Of a stretch of DNA of 64,000 nt, positions 44,292 through 55,780 are shown piece by piece. The position numbers were made by a program, and so were the translations under genes. Within the stretch, counting starts at the first letter, position 1; every line of letters begins with the position of its first letter. The notes beneath the pieces were generated by a model. That model was not told the DNA's origin. It worked only from the letters and a program-made list of their open reading frames with translations, and ran no database searches. The stretch comes from Heterohyrax brucei (Eukaryota; Chordata; Mammalia; Hyracoidea; Procaviidae): the NCBI GenBank assembly GCA_028571685.1, contig CM053140.1:219933323-219997322 (forward strand), in the 5' to 3' direction.

Positions 44292-45302
44292 GGTGGTCTG
44301 CTTCTTAAAATGGTTGGATATTGACTGTGGTGTTTGCACCATCAAAAAAGCCATTTAGCTTCTCTGGTCTTGCACCAACAGAAGCCATGGCATAGTTCTA
44401 AAAAGGGAGTGAGTACAGGCAATGCTAGACTTGGCTGCAAGCTGCTTCTGTGTTCTTTAGGTACAGCTGACTTATGTACAGCTTCACTGGGGAGAGAGAT
44501 GCCGTCCAGCCCCACGATGCTCCTCAGCTTGGCAGCTGGCCACAGCTAGGACCTCAGGGGTGGTAGGCTCCACCTGCTGGCTGATAAATATGGCAACCTA
44601 CTGTGCTGACTCTCTGGAGTCATGCCAGCAGCCATCATGGCATAGCTCACAGAAAGGACAACAGTGGCACTACATTCGGCTGCCAACCACTGCTGTGTTC
44701 TCTAGATGGAATTATCTTAAAAACTGCTTTTCTGCTGACAGAGGCTCTGCCCATTAGCATCTGGCCCCTCAGGGGTGGCAGGCCACACCTCCTGGTTGAC
44801 AAAGGAGGCACCTACTTAAGGTGTCTCTCGGGGACCTGTCAGCAGATTCTGTAGTGCAGCACAGAGAGGTGGGAAAGGGCGCTGGTACCCTTGGCTGTCA
44901 GCTGCTGCTGGGTTCCCTAGATGCAACTGTCTTAAGCACAGCCTCTGCTGTGAAAGACACTGTCTACTTAGGCACTCTATCTCAGCAAGGCAGCTGGCCC
45001 CTACCAGGCTCTTAGGTTCAGTAGTCCCAGTCCCAGTCCCAGTCTGCCAGTTAACAAAGATGGCATTGGCACCTGTAAGCCTCTCAGCTGCTGCACCAAC
45101 AGAAGCAGGATCTTTGCCCTGCTGTCTTGCCTCCGACAAAGGTAGTTTTCCCCTTCTGTCACCCAGTCCAATCTCACAACCTACATCTGATCTTGGGACT
45201 GCCAGAATGTCCACTCTGCTCCATTCAGTTGTTTTTCTAGGCTTTAGTTCTCAGAAGAAATTGAGGAAATGTGTGACTACTCAGCTATTTTGCTCCCCTC
45301 TG
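44292..45302 (-). promoter_or_regulatory. L1-D 5' UTR with three tandem-like units
   Basis: About 1 kb. Marker TGTGTTCTTTAG at 44449, TGTGTTCTCTAG at 44693 and TGGGTTCCCTAG at 44909 repeat with surrounding blocks (GCTGCAAGCTGCT / GCTGCCAACCACTG / GCTGTCAGCTGCTG; CTCAGGGGTGG...CCACCTGCTGG / ...CCACACCTCCTGG). Spacing is 244 and 216 bp. This looks like a monomer-type L1 promoter, now decayed. A CCCAGT triplet array lies at 45023-45043. Confidence 0.7.
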
Positions 45303-46327
45303 TCTGTATTTTCTGTTATCCTTTCTTGTTCTAATATTTCAATCAATCATAGGTTATTCCTCTTTATAGAGTCCCACATAATTAGTGTTTTTTTCATTTT
45401 TTAAGTTCCTTTTCTGACGTTTTAAGTATGTTGGTATCAATTGTTTTATCTTCAGTCTCACTCACTTGGCTTCCCATTGCCTCAGTTCTGCAATTGAGGA
45501 GACTAATTCTGTAACATTATTATTAATTTTCTGAATTTGTAATTCTTTCTGCTCTATGCTTTTTTTGCAGCCTATTCAATTTGTCATTACACTTTTTTGC
45601 ATTTTACCTCATCTCCTTCCTGATTTCTTGAAGAGTTATAAATATTAATCTTTTGTATTCTACCTCCAATAACTCCAGGAAGTTCTCTTCAACTGGAAAA
45701 TTTCTCGATTCTTTCTCTTGGGAACTTTCTGAATCTATTGTGATGACAATGCCACTTTAATTTGATGTTGACTCTTGTCTGAGCCATCAATATGTTGTTG
45801 TATTTATTTATTTTATGTTTGCATGCTGTGTTTTAGCATCTTATTTTGAAATGTCCAAATAGGTTAGTTGTGTATGCTAGTTTATTGGCTCTTTTGAAGC
45901 TCTAGAGGTCTGTCACCAGTTGTTTAGAGCTGTTACTAGGCATGCAAGTCCAAGAGTCCATTCACTTTTCTTGTGTGAATTCAGATCAGAGGTACAGGTA
46001 GGTAGTCAAGTGTGCAGTGTAGGCTCTCCCCTGCAGTCCTAGATGAGCAGGGGTGATTGGAGTAGTCAGAGATATCTGGTTGCATTAACTGAGAAGAGCA
46101 AGGGGTTGAAAGCCATCCCCGAGTGTCTGTGAGAAAGATGTGCCCCTTTGTACCTGTTCTGCAGGAACTGTTTCTGCTCTGAATTTCAGGCTCAGGCTGC
46201 GAGGGGTGGGGAATGCTGACAGATTTTTCCTTCTTTGTTCCCTCTGTGAGTCTAGGACAATGGTTCAGGACACACATAAGAGTCCTACTTCTAGCTCAGG
46301 TAATGACATCAATCTCGAGCTGGGCGC
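45303..46327 (-). mobile_element. L1-C, right part (ORF1 start and 5' UTR)
   Basis: TCTGTATTTTCTGTTATCC resumes ORF1 exactly where 37765 stopped. It continues through the ORF1 N-terminal region near 45720 (GGGAACTTTCTGAATC) into a 5' UTR with the same block type as L1-B2 (CTTCTTTGTTCCCTCTGTG). It ends at about 46327 within the 5' UTR, where RTE-B resumes. Confidence 0.85.
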
Positions 46328-46648
46328 AGTCCATTGTTCAGCTTTCTCATGCACACGATGCAGTTGAACATAGCACAGCTAGGGTCAGACACTGCTTAGT
46401 CTTTGAGGTGACACCTTTGCTTCTCAACACTTTAAAGAGGTCCTTTGCATCAGATTTGCCCAATGCAATGCATCTTTTGATTTCTTGACTTCTTCTTTTG
46501 TGGATGTTGATTGTGGATCCAAGTAAAATGAAATCCTTTATAATGTCAATCTTTTCTTTGTTTATCATGATGTTGCTTATTGGTCCAGTTGGGAAGATTT
46601 TTGTTCTCTGTATCTTGAGATATAATTCATATTAAGGTTGTAGTTTAT
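46328..46648 (-). mobile_element. RTE-B, middle part
   Basis: AGTCCATTGTTCAGCTTTCTC through GTCAGACACTGCTTAGTC to 'GATTGTGGATCCAAGTAAAATG' and TTGAGATATAATTCATATTAAG. It continues the segment at 33826 after a gap of only about 30 expected bases, and is continued at 58457. Codes for RT C-terminal residues (KSDAKDLFKVLRSKGVTSKT at 46347-46568). Confidence 0.85.
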
Positions 46649-47656
46649 TTATTTTAAAAAATATTTTGTTGTGCTGTAAGTGAAAGTTTACCATCTTAAT
46701 TTGTCATACAACCCCTCCACCACTATGCATCTCTAACTGCTATGCACCCACCCCTACCCTCCATGACAGCACACTCCTCCTTTCTAACCTGTACTTCCTT
46801 CATCCATTCAATCAACTCCTGTCTCCCTCTACCCTCTTGTTTCACCTCTGGACAAGAGCTGCTTGGACAGTCTCATGTATATATTTAAGCCAAGAGGCAT
46901 ATTCTTCACTAGTATCATTCTGTATTTTATAGTCCAATTCAGTCTTTGTCTGAAGAGTTGGCTTCAGTACTGGTTTTAGCTCTGGGCTAACAGAGGGTCT
47001 TGGGGCCATGTCTTCAGAGGACCCTCCAGACTTATGGACCATCAAGTGCCATCTTTTAATAGAGTTCTAGTTCTGCACATCTATTTTTCTTCTGCTGCAT
47101 CAGGAATTTCACACTGCATTTCCTGTCAGGGTGGTGATTGGTGGTGAGTGGGCATCATCTATTTCTTCTGGTGTTGTGCTGATCATTTGGCACCTCTTGT
47201 CTACTGATCTCATATTTTCCTCATGTTTTTGATGTCCTTCATTCTCCTCTGCTCTAGATAGATTGGGTACAATTGATGATACTTGGATGGCCACTTAGTA
47301 GGCTTTTAAGACTCCCAGATACCACACATCAAGTGGTATGTAAAACATTTTCTTAAAAAAAAAAAAAACCTTAGTTATGCCAGTTAGCCTAGATGTCCCA
47401 TTAAAACATGGTCTCCAGACACCTGTCCCTGCTACTCTGTCCTCCAAAATGTTGGATTGGATTTAGAAACCTTTTTACCTTTCTATATAGTGCAGTTGTG
47501 CTAACCTTCCATGTACTGGGTGCTGTCACTCTCTTTTAACTAACCTAATTCCTATCTACTGCCTAATCTATAAATATCCGTCTTCTATTGTCCTCTCCCT
47601 TGTAAAACTCAGAGCTTATTTTTTTCTATGCTTAAACCTTCTCTTAACTCCTTAAA

Positions 47657-50572
47657 CTAGTAGTCTTATAAAATATTTGTCCTTTTGCAATTGACTTCTT
47701 TCATTCAGCTTAATGTCTTCCAGATGACTGCATGTTATTAGAGATCACTGCTGTTTTTTATCACTGCATAGCATTCCTTTGTGTGAATGTACCACAGTTC
47801 GTTTATCCATTCTGTTGAAGGGCATGCAGGATGATTCCATTTTTATGCCTTTGTGGACAGTGCTGCGATAAACATTGGTGTGCATGTTTATGTTCATGTG
47901 ACAGCCCTTATTTCTCTAGATTAGATTTCAAGTGGTGGAATTGCTGGATCATATGGTGTTTCTATTTCTCACTTTTTAAGAAAGAATCAAATCAGTTTCC
48001 GAAGTGGTTGTATCATTTTACATTCCCACCAGTGATGTAGAAGAGTTCCAATCTCTCTACAACCTCTACACCTCTACAACATTTATTATTTTGTGGCTTT
48101 TGGATTAATGTCATCTTTGTTGGGGTGAGATGGTATCTCATTGTAGTTTTGATTTGGATTTCTCTAATAGCTATTGATTGTGATAACTTCCTCATGCATC
48201 TGTTAGTGTTCTGGATGTCTTCTTTGCTGATGTGTGTGTTCATACCCTTGGCTCACATTTTAAATGTGCTATTTGTCTTCCTCTTGTTGAGGTTATGCAG
48301 CACCTTGTAGATTACAGAGATTAGATAACAACTGGATTTGTGGTAGCCAAAAATTCTTTCCCAGAGTAGTTATTTTAGTCTTTTGGTGAAGTCTTTGGAT
48401 AATTGTTTGATTTTTTAGATTTCTCATCCATCTGTTTTCTCTTCTGCTGTTTGTGCATTTCTAGTAATATTTAGTAGTCTGTTTATGCTATATATTAGGG
48501 TTCTCAGCACTGTCCCAATTTTTTTCAATTGTCTTTATTTTTCTGGATTTTATATTTAAGTCTTTGGTCCATTTTGAGTTATTTTTGTGCATGGTGTGAG
48601 ACATAGGTCTTAGTTCATTATTTTGCAGATGGATATAAATTTATGCTAACACGATTTGTTAGAGACTGTCTTACCCCAGTTTATGGACTTTGGACCTTTG
48701 CCAAATATCAGCTGCCTATAGGTGGATGGTGTTATATCTGGATTCTCAGTTGTGTTGCCTTATTCTATGTATCTGTTTTACTAGTACCAGGCTTCCTTGA
48801 CAAACATGGCTCTTGCAATAGGTTCTAAAGTCAGACAGAGTAAGGCTTCCCATTTCTTCTTCTTCAGTAATGTTTTATTTATCTGGCACTTCTTCCTTTT
48901 CCACACGAAGTTGGTGATTTGTTTCTCCACCTTAATAAAAAAATCTATTGGAATTTGTGTTGGGATTGTATTGTATCTAAGATTGCTTTGGGTGTATGTT
49001 TTAGTCAGCTAGGGCTGCTCTAACAGAAATAGCACAGTATGGATGGCTTTAACAAAGGAAGGTTTATTCTTACATAGTCCAGTAGGCTGCAAGAGTGTCC
49101 GCTCCAAGGGAAGGCTTTCCTCTTGCCAGCTCAGGAGGCAAGTCCAGTATTGCATCACTCTTTGTCCAAGGAGCATCTTGACACAGGAACCTCAGGTCTG
49201 AAGGACGTGCTCTTCTCCCAGTGCTGCTTTCTTGATGATATGTGCTTCCCAATTCTCTGATGCTTCTCTATCCTTTTATCTCTCATAGGATGAAAGAATT
49301 AAGGGTGCGGCAAACCATACTCCAGGGAAACTCTCTTTACAGTGGAGCAAGGAGGTAATCCTATGAAGGGATTTATAGCCCCACCCTAACCCTTTAACAC
49401 ACAGTTTAGGAAAACCACAAAATGGAGGACAGTCACAAGATACTGGGAATTATGGCCCAGCCACATGGCTACCATATTTTCGGGAGGACACGATTCAATC
49501 CATGACAGTGTAACAGACAGTTTCATGATGTTGAATCTTCCTACCCAAGAGCAAGGTAGGTTTCTAGACTTGTGTAGGTCTCATTTGGTTTCTTGCAGTA
49601 GAGACTTGTAATTTTCTTTGTACAGGTCTTTTACATCTCTGGTTAGGTTTATTCCTAGGTACTTTATCTTCTTTCGGGCTATTGTAAGTGGTATTGATGT
49701 GGTAATTCCCTCTTTGATGGTCTCTTTGTTGGTGTAAAAGAATCCAACTGATTTGTGTATGTTTATCTTATATCCTGATACTTTGTTGAACTCTTCTATT
49801 AGTTCCAGTTGTTGGATTTTTTTTATTATTATTTCTTATGGTTTTCTGTGTATAAGATCATATCATCTACGAATAGAGATACTTTTCTTCTTCTTTATCA
49901 GTGAGGATGCCATTGTTTCTTTCTGTTGCCTGATTCCTCTGGCTAGAACCTCCCAGATGATGTTGAATAAAAGTGGTGACAAGCAGCATCATTGCCTGGT
50001 TCCTGTTCTCATGAGGAATATTTTCAGACTCTCTCTATTTAGGCTGTTAGCTTTGCATAGATGCCCCTTGTTATGCTGAGGAATTCTCCTTCTATTCCTG
50101 TTTTGCTGAGAGTTTTTAACATGATTGGATGTTGGACTTTGTCAAATACCTTTTTTTGCATCAATTGATAAAAATCAAGTGGTTCTTTTGTTTTATTTAT
50201 GTAGTTGATTACATTGATTGTTTTTTCTAGTGTTAAGCCATTCCCGCATACCTGTATGAATCTTACTTGATCATGGTGAATTTTTTTTTTTTTGATATCT
50301 TGTTGAAATGTATTGGCTAGAATTCTGTTGACAATTTATGCACCTAAGTTCATGAGATATTAGTCTGTAATTCACTGTTTTTGTCCTGTCTTTATCTGTT
50401 TGGGTATCAGGGTTATACTGGCTTCATAGAATGAATTTGGGAGTGTTCCACCATTTTCCATGCTCTGGAATACCTTTAGTAATAGTGGTGTTAACTCTTC
50501 TCTGAATGTTTGGGAGAGTTTTCCAGTGAAGCCATCAGCGCCAGGATTGTTTTTAGTTGGGAGTTTTTAAAT
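47657..50572 (-). pseudogene. L1-E ORF2 C-terminal and RT remnant
   Basis: Decayed ORF2 reading from the right. The RT palm zone is at about 49850-49990 (complement of the F-A-D-D region, frame broken). The C-terminal domain is at 48013-48243 (SKEDIQNTNRCMRKLSQSIA, REIQIKTTMRYHLTPTKM). The 3' end near 47657 has a TAG stop. More frame breaks than in L1-F, in line with being the older host element. Confidence 0.82.
48997..49507 (-). repeat. Solo LTR with exact 5-bp TSD, antisense
   Basis: 511 bp, TGTTTTAGTCAGCTAGGGC to CGATTCAATCCATGACA. GTGTA is duplicated at 48992-48996 and 49508-49512. It sits in L1-E ORF2. It pairs well along its length with 33892-34407 and with the inverse of 23105-23618. 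Confidence 0.94.
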
Positions 50573-51555
50573 ACTTTTACTTACTGTAATTGAGTGAAAG
50601 TGAACAATCTGGTTTAAATTTGCATGCCCGCCTATGTGCAGCTCCTACTGCTCTCCTTGCCTGGTGACAGCACACTCCTACATCTGTACAAGACATATCC
50701 TCGTAACAATCTCCTGTCCCCTCCTCTCCACCCTCTCCATTTCCCTCTAGTAAGAGGCTTGTAGGGCGACATCCTATAGATGCACAGAACCATAAAGTGC
50801 ACACAGGATATTGTCACTCTGTGTCACTGAGTCCAGTCCATTCCTGTTCGAGGAGTTGACCTCAGTAATGATTTATTATCAGGGACAGCATCAGGTCTAA
50901 AGGCAATGCTTCCAGGGGCACCTTGAGGCTTTTGGACCATCACTTGTAGTCTTTTAGTAGAGTTCTCAGAGTGCACCCCTTTTTATTCTCATATTCCCAC
51001 TGTGACTCAATTTTGTGAGCTCCACCACAGCTGTCACTGGAGGTGGCCGGGCACCATCTGGTTCTTCTGGTCACATGTTGATGTAGTCACCCATTCACAT
51101 GGGTCTTTCTGTCTTCTGGGTTCTCTTTCTCCCAAGTCCTTTTGGTCCTTGTGATCATCTGTTCCTGCTCAGTCGGGACCATCTGGTGTACCTCAGATGG
51201 CCGCTTGCTAGATTTTAAGACCCCAGACTCCATTCACCTATATGGGGTGCAGGAGATTCTCTTAGCAATGGTCTAGTTATGCCAATTGGTCTTGATGTCC
51301 CCTGAGAGCACGGTCTCCAGAACCCTGTCCCTGCTAGTCTGTCCATGCCATATTGGGTTAAGACTGGAAGAGTTTTCAGGTTATGTTGCAGTCCAGTTAC
51401 ATTGATTTTCTTTCTAATGTGTGCTGTCACTGATTTCACCCAACCAAATTTCTATCAACTATCTAATCTATAACCAGCCATCTTCCTCCCTCCTTCCCCT
51501 CCCTTACAGCCATCAAAGAGTCTTTTCTACTGTACAGGAGTCTGTTTTCAAATCC

Positions 51556-54500
51556 TTATAAGAGTGGTCTCATAGAATATTTGTGCTTGTGCTGCTGACC
51601 AATTTCACTCAACATAATGTCTTCCAATTCAAACCAGATTATGAGATGTTTTCTAAAATCATCATTGCATAGTGTTCCATTGAGTATGTATATCATAGTT
51701 TATTTATCCATTAGTCTGTTGTTGGGCATCTTGGTTGATTCCATCTTTTTAATATTGTGGACTGTGCTGCAGGAAACTTTTGTGTGTATGTATCTGTTGA
51801 TGTGAATGCCGTTGTATCTGTAGGATATATTCCAAGAAGTGGGATAACTGGGTCAAATGATGTATCTATTTCCAGCTTTTGAAGGAAGCACCAGATTGCT
51901 TTCCAAAAAGTTTCTACCATTTTGAAATCTCACCAGCAGTGTAGGAGAGTTCCAGTTTCTCCACAGCACCTCCAGCGTTACTAATTTTATGTTTTTTGGA
52001 TCATAGCCAACCCTGCTGGTTATGTTGCAGTTTGGATTTGAATTTCATTAATAGCTAATGATTGTGAGCATTTCCTCATGTGTCCTTTGGCTGCCTGGAT
52101 GTCCTCTTTAGAGCTGTGTCTATCCATCTCCTTTGTCCTTTGCTTAATTGGGTTATTTATCTTTTTCTTGTTGGTATTTGTGGTACTTTGTAGATACTGG
52201 AGATCAGACATTGGTCTGACATATAGCTGGCAAATATTTTTTCCCCTTCTGTAGTTGGCCTTTTAATTCTTTTGATAAAGTCTTTCGATGAGCAAAAGTG
52301 TTTGATTCTTAGTAGTTCCCATTTATATGTTTGCTGTTGATTGTGCTTTGTCGGATTTTGAAGTCTGTCTACGTAGTTTATAAAACTTCCATTGTTGATC
52401 CTATTTTACCTTGGATGAGCTTTACTGTTTTAGATTTGATATTTAGATCTTTTATCCAATTTGAGTTGATTTTTGTATGAGGTGTGAAATATGGGTGTTG
52501 TTTCATTTTTTTGTAGATAGATATCAAATTTTGCCATCACCATTTATTAAAGAGACTGTTTTTACCCCAGTTTAAAATCTTAGGACCTTTGTCAAATATC
52601 AACTGTTCATAGGAGGATGGTGGCATTTCTGGAGTCTCAAATCTGTTCCATTGGTCTGTATGTTTCTTTTTGTACCAGTACCAGGATGTTTTTGAACAAC
52701 TGTGGCAGTGTAATAGGTTCTAAAGTTGGATAGTGAGAGGTCTCTTAGTGTGTTCTGCAGCAGTGCTTTAGTTATCCAAGTTTCTTCCTTTTCACAACAA
52801 AGTTGGTGATTTGTTTCTCCATCTCATTAAAAAACGTTGCTGGAATTTGTATTGGGATTGCACTGTATATGTAGCTTGCTTTGGGTAAAATAGACATTTT
52901 CACAATGTTAAGTCTTCCTTTCCATGAGCAGGGTAGGTTTCTCCATTTATATAAGTCTCGCATAATTTTTTGTAGTAACGTCTTGTAGTTCTGTTTGTAA
53001 AGGTCTCTTATTACTCTTCTTAGATTTATTCCTAGGTATTTTATCTTCTTGGGAGCTATAGCAAATGGTATTGGCTCGGTGATTTCTTCTTTAATAATCT
53101 CTTTGTTGGTATAAAGGAATCCTAATGATTTACTTATGTTTATCTTGTATCCTGATACTTTGCTGAACTCCTCTTGAGGAGTTTATTTATGAATTCTTCA
53201 GGATTCTCTGTGTATACAATCATATCATTTGCAAATAGGGAGATTTTTACTTCTTTGCTGATGCAGACACTCTTTATTTTTTTGTCTTCTCTAATTTGGC
53301 TGGAACTCCTAGTACAATATTGAACAGGAGAGGTGAGAGTGGGCATCCTTGTCTAGTTCCTGTTCTCAAGGGGAATTGTTTCAGTTTGTCTCAATTCAGG
53401 ATGATGTAGGCGGTTGGCTTTGTATAAATGGCTCTTATTGCATGGAAGAATTTCCCTTCTATTTCTATTTTTCTGAGACTTTTTAGAATAAGTGGGTGTT
53501 GAACTTTATCAAATGCCTTTTCTGCATTGATTGACAAAATCAGGTGTTTCTTGTCCTTTGTGTTGTTTATGTGGCTGATCACACTAACTGTTTTTCTGAC
53601 GCTGAACCAGCCTTGCATTGGTGGTATGAATCCCACTTGGTTGTGATGAATTATTTTTTTGATCTGTTGTTGAATTGTGTTGGCAAGGACTTTGTTGATT
53701 TTTGCATCTGTGTTCATGAGTGATATTGGTCTGTAGTTCTTCATTTCTGTTGGATCTTTCCCCGGCTTTGGTATCAGGATTATGTTGGCTTCATAGAATG
53801 AATTTGGGAGTACTCCTTCCCTTTCTATGCTGTGAAATAGTCTCAGTAGTATTGGAGTTAACACTTCTTTAAAAGCTTGGTAGAATTCTGCGGTGAAGCC
53901 TTCTGGGCCAGGGTTTTTTTGGTTGGTAGTTTTTTGATGACATTTTCAATTACTTCCTTTGCTATGAGTTTATTAAGTTTTTCTGCTTCATCTGTGATAA
54001 TTTTGGTAAGTGATATGAATCTAGGAATTTGTCCATTTTCTCTAGGTTTTCAAATCTGTTAGAGTACAGTCTTTCATAGTATTCTGTTATGATATTTTTT
54101 ATTTCTGTTGGATCTGTTGTTACATCTCTCATCTCATTTCTCATTTGAGTTATTTGTTTGCTTTCCTGTTTTTCTTTAGTAAGTTTAGCCAGTGGTTTAT
54201 CAATTTTGTTGATATTTTCATAAAAACAGCTTTTGGTCTCATCAAGTTTTTCAATTGTTCTTCTATTCTCTAATTAGTTTAACTGTGCTCTAATCTTTAT
54301 GATTTGTTTTCTTCTGGTGCCTGAGGGGTTCCTCTGTTGCTCTCTTTCTATTTGTTCAAGATGTAGGGTTAATGCTTTGGTTTGGGTTCTTTCTTCTTTC
54401 TAGATGTGTACATTTATAGACATAAACTGACCTCTGAGCACTGCTTTGGCTGTATCCCATAGGTTCTGGTGGGAAGTGTTTTCATTCTCATTTGAATCCA

Positions 54501-55352
54501 TGAATTTCTATATTTCATCCTTGATTTATTTTATAACTCATGGCTTTTTGAGCACAATGTTGTTCAATTTCCGTGAGTTCCAATTTCTATCTGTTTTTTC
54601 TGCTATTGATTTCGACTTTTATCACTTTATGGTCTGAGAAGATGCTTTGCAATAATTTATTGGTATGGATTTTGTTGAGAGTTGCTTTATGTCCTAACAC
54701 ATGGTCTATTCTGGAAAATGTTCCATGTGCACTGGAGAAGAAGGTATAGTTGTCTGCTGATGAATAGAAAGTTCTGTGTATGTCAATGAGGTCTAGTTGG
54801 TTAATTGTTGCAATAAGGTCTTCTGTGTCTTTATTGAGCTTTTTCCTAGAAGATCTGTCCAGTACTGAAAGTGGAATGTTGAAGTCTCCAACTATTATTG
54901 CAGAGTGATCTAGCTTGTCTTTGAATGTAGTCAGTGTTTCTTCAATGTATTTAGATGCTCTAGTATTGGGTGCATAAATATTTAATTTTATTAAGTCTTG
55001 CTTGTGTATTGATCCTTTCAGCAATAAATAGTGACCATCCTTGTCGACAAAGGTGGATTTTACATTAAAATCTATTTTATCTGAAATTAGTATTACCACA
55101 CCTTCTCTTCTTTGCATATTGTTAGCTTGGTATATATTATTCGATCCTTTAATTTTCAGTTTGTTCATATCTTTAAGTCTAAGGTGAGTTTCTTATAAGC
55201 AGCATGTAGATGGGCCTTGTCTTTTGATCCAAGATGTCACTCGTTTTCTTTACTGGAGTATTCAATCCATTTACACTCGTCCTCTTTACTGGAGCATTCA
55301 ATCCATTTACATTCAAAGTAATTATTGATAGGTATGTGTTTAGTGCCGTCAT
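51556..55352 (-). pseudogene. L1-F ORF2 pseudogene (EN-RT)
   Basis: Spans 3797 nt, the length of a complete ORF2 (about 1270 codons). The N-terminus MTALNTYLSIITLNVNGLNA is the endonuclease start. The endonuclease core at 54587-55168 keeps IIVGDFNIPLSVLD and SIFSDHKVIKVEIN (S-D-H intact). RT at 53391-53864 has [20 protein letters not shown] and [13 protein letters not shown], where the catalytic motif A Asp has become Asn. Motif C reads FAND instead of FADD (53140-53346). Ends SMRPLL-stop at 51556. Contains a 36-bp in-frame duplication near its start. Confidence 0.95.
55240..55311 (-). repeat. 36-bp in-frame tandem duplication in ORF2
   Basis: Two units, 55240-55275 and 55276-55311, differ at only a few bases. 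The encoded order becomes NVNGLNAPVKRTS then VNGLNTPVKKTS, repeating 12 residues at the endonuclease active-site loop (N-x-N-G-L). No other L1 in the window shows this. Confidence 0.88.
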
Positions 55353-55780
55353 TTTGATGTATTTATTTTTGTGTTGATGTTTTCTCTGCTGCTGTTATGA
55401 TTCTGTTCTCAGACACTATTCTTTATGGGTTGATTTCTCACCCTTTTTAGTGTTGGGTTTTGTGTTTGTTGAGACTCCTGTATTGCTTTCTTGATTTTAT
55501 ATGTTTTATCTTTATTATGATTTGCAGCTATGCCTATAATCCCCCTTAATAAACTACTTATAAACCCAGTTTGAACTTCTCCATATCTTATTAACTTTCT
55601 CTCCATCTGGAAGGACTATAACTACTGCAGTGGATTTCTCTTTCTAGTGTGATAATATCATAATTTTCATAATATGATCACTGGATCCATTCCTCTAATA
55701 CTATGGCTTTGAGTTTCGTGCCTTCTTAACCAATTAGGTTTCTGAATGATATGTCTTGTATTGCCTCTTAAAATTTAGAG

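Larger units (their letters stand above)
37766..45302 (-). mobile_element. L1-D, full-length LINE-1 inserted in L1-C
   Basis: A 7.5-kb element (7.1 kb without its LTR): 3' UTR 37766-38737, ORF2 38738-42955, inter-ORF 42956-43410, ORF1 43411-44291, 5' UTR 44292-45302. An 11-bp exact TSD flanks it, and L1-C continues directly after it. It carries a solo LTR in ORF2. Frameshifts and stops throughout show it is long dead. Confidence 0.92.
46649..50572 (-). mobile_element. L1-E, left part (3' UTR and ORF2)
   Basis: T-rich end at 46649-46680, 3' UTR to about 47656, then the ORF2 C-terminus, and RT region up to 50572. It is interrupted by a solo LTR at 48997-49507 and by L1-F at 50573. L1-E continues at 57731. 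A 3' UTR next to RTE sequence is the expected end of an L1 inserted into RTE-B. Confidence 0.88.

Noticed and set aside
44292-45070. Satellite array reading of the repeated 5' UTR units
   Set aside because: Only about three diverged units, bounded by the L1 5' end and ORF1. They belong to the L1 5' UTR.
48997-49507. Possible remaining provirus next to the LTRs
   Set aside because: L1-E sequence directly abuts both sides with an exact 5-bp duplication, so only a solo LTR is present. No gag, pol or env similarity was seen anywhere in the window.
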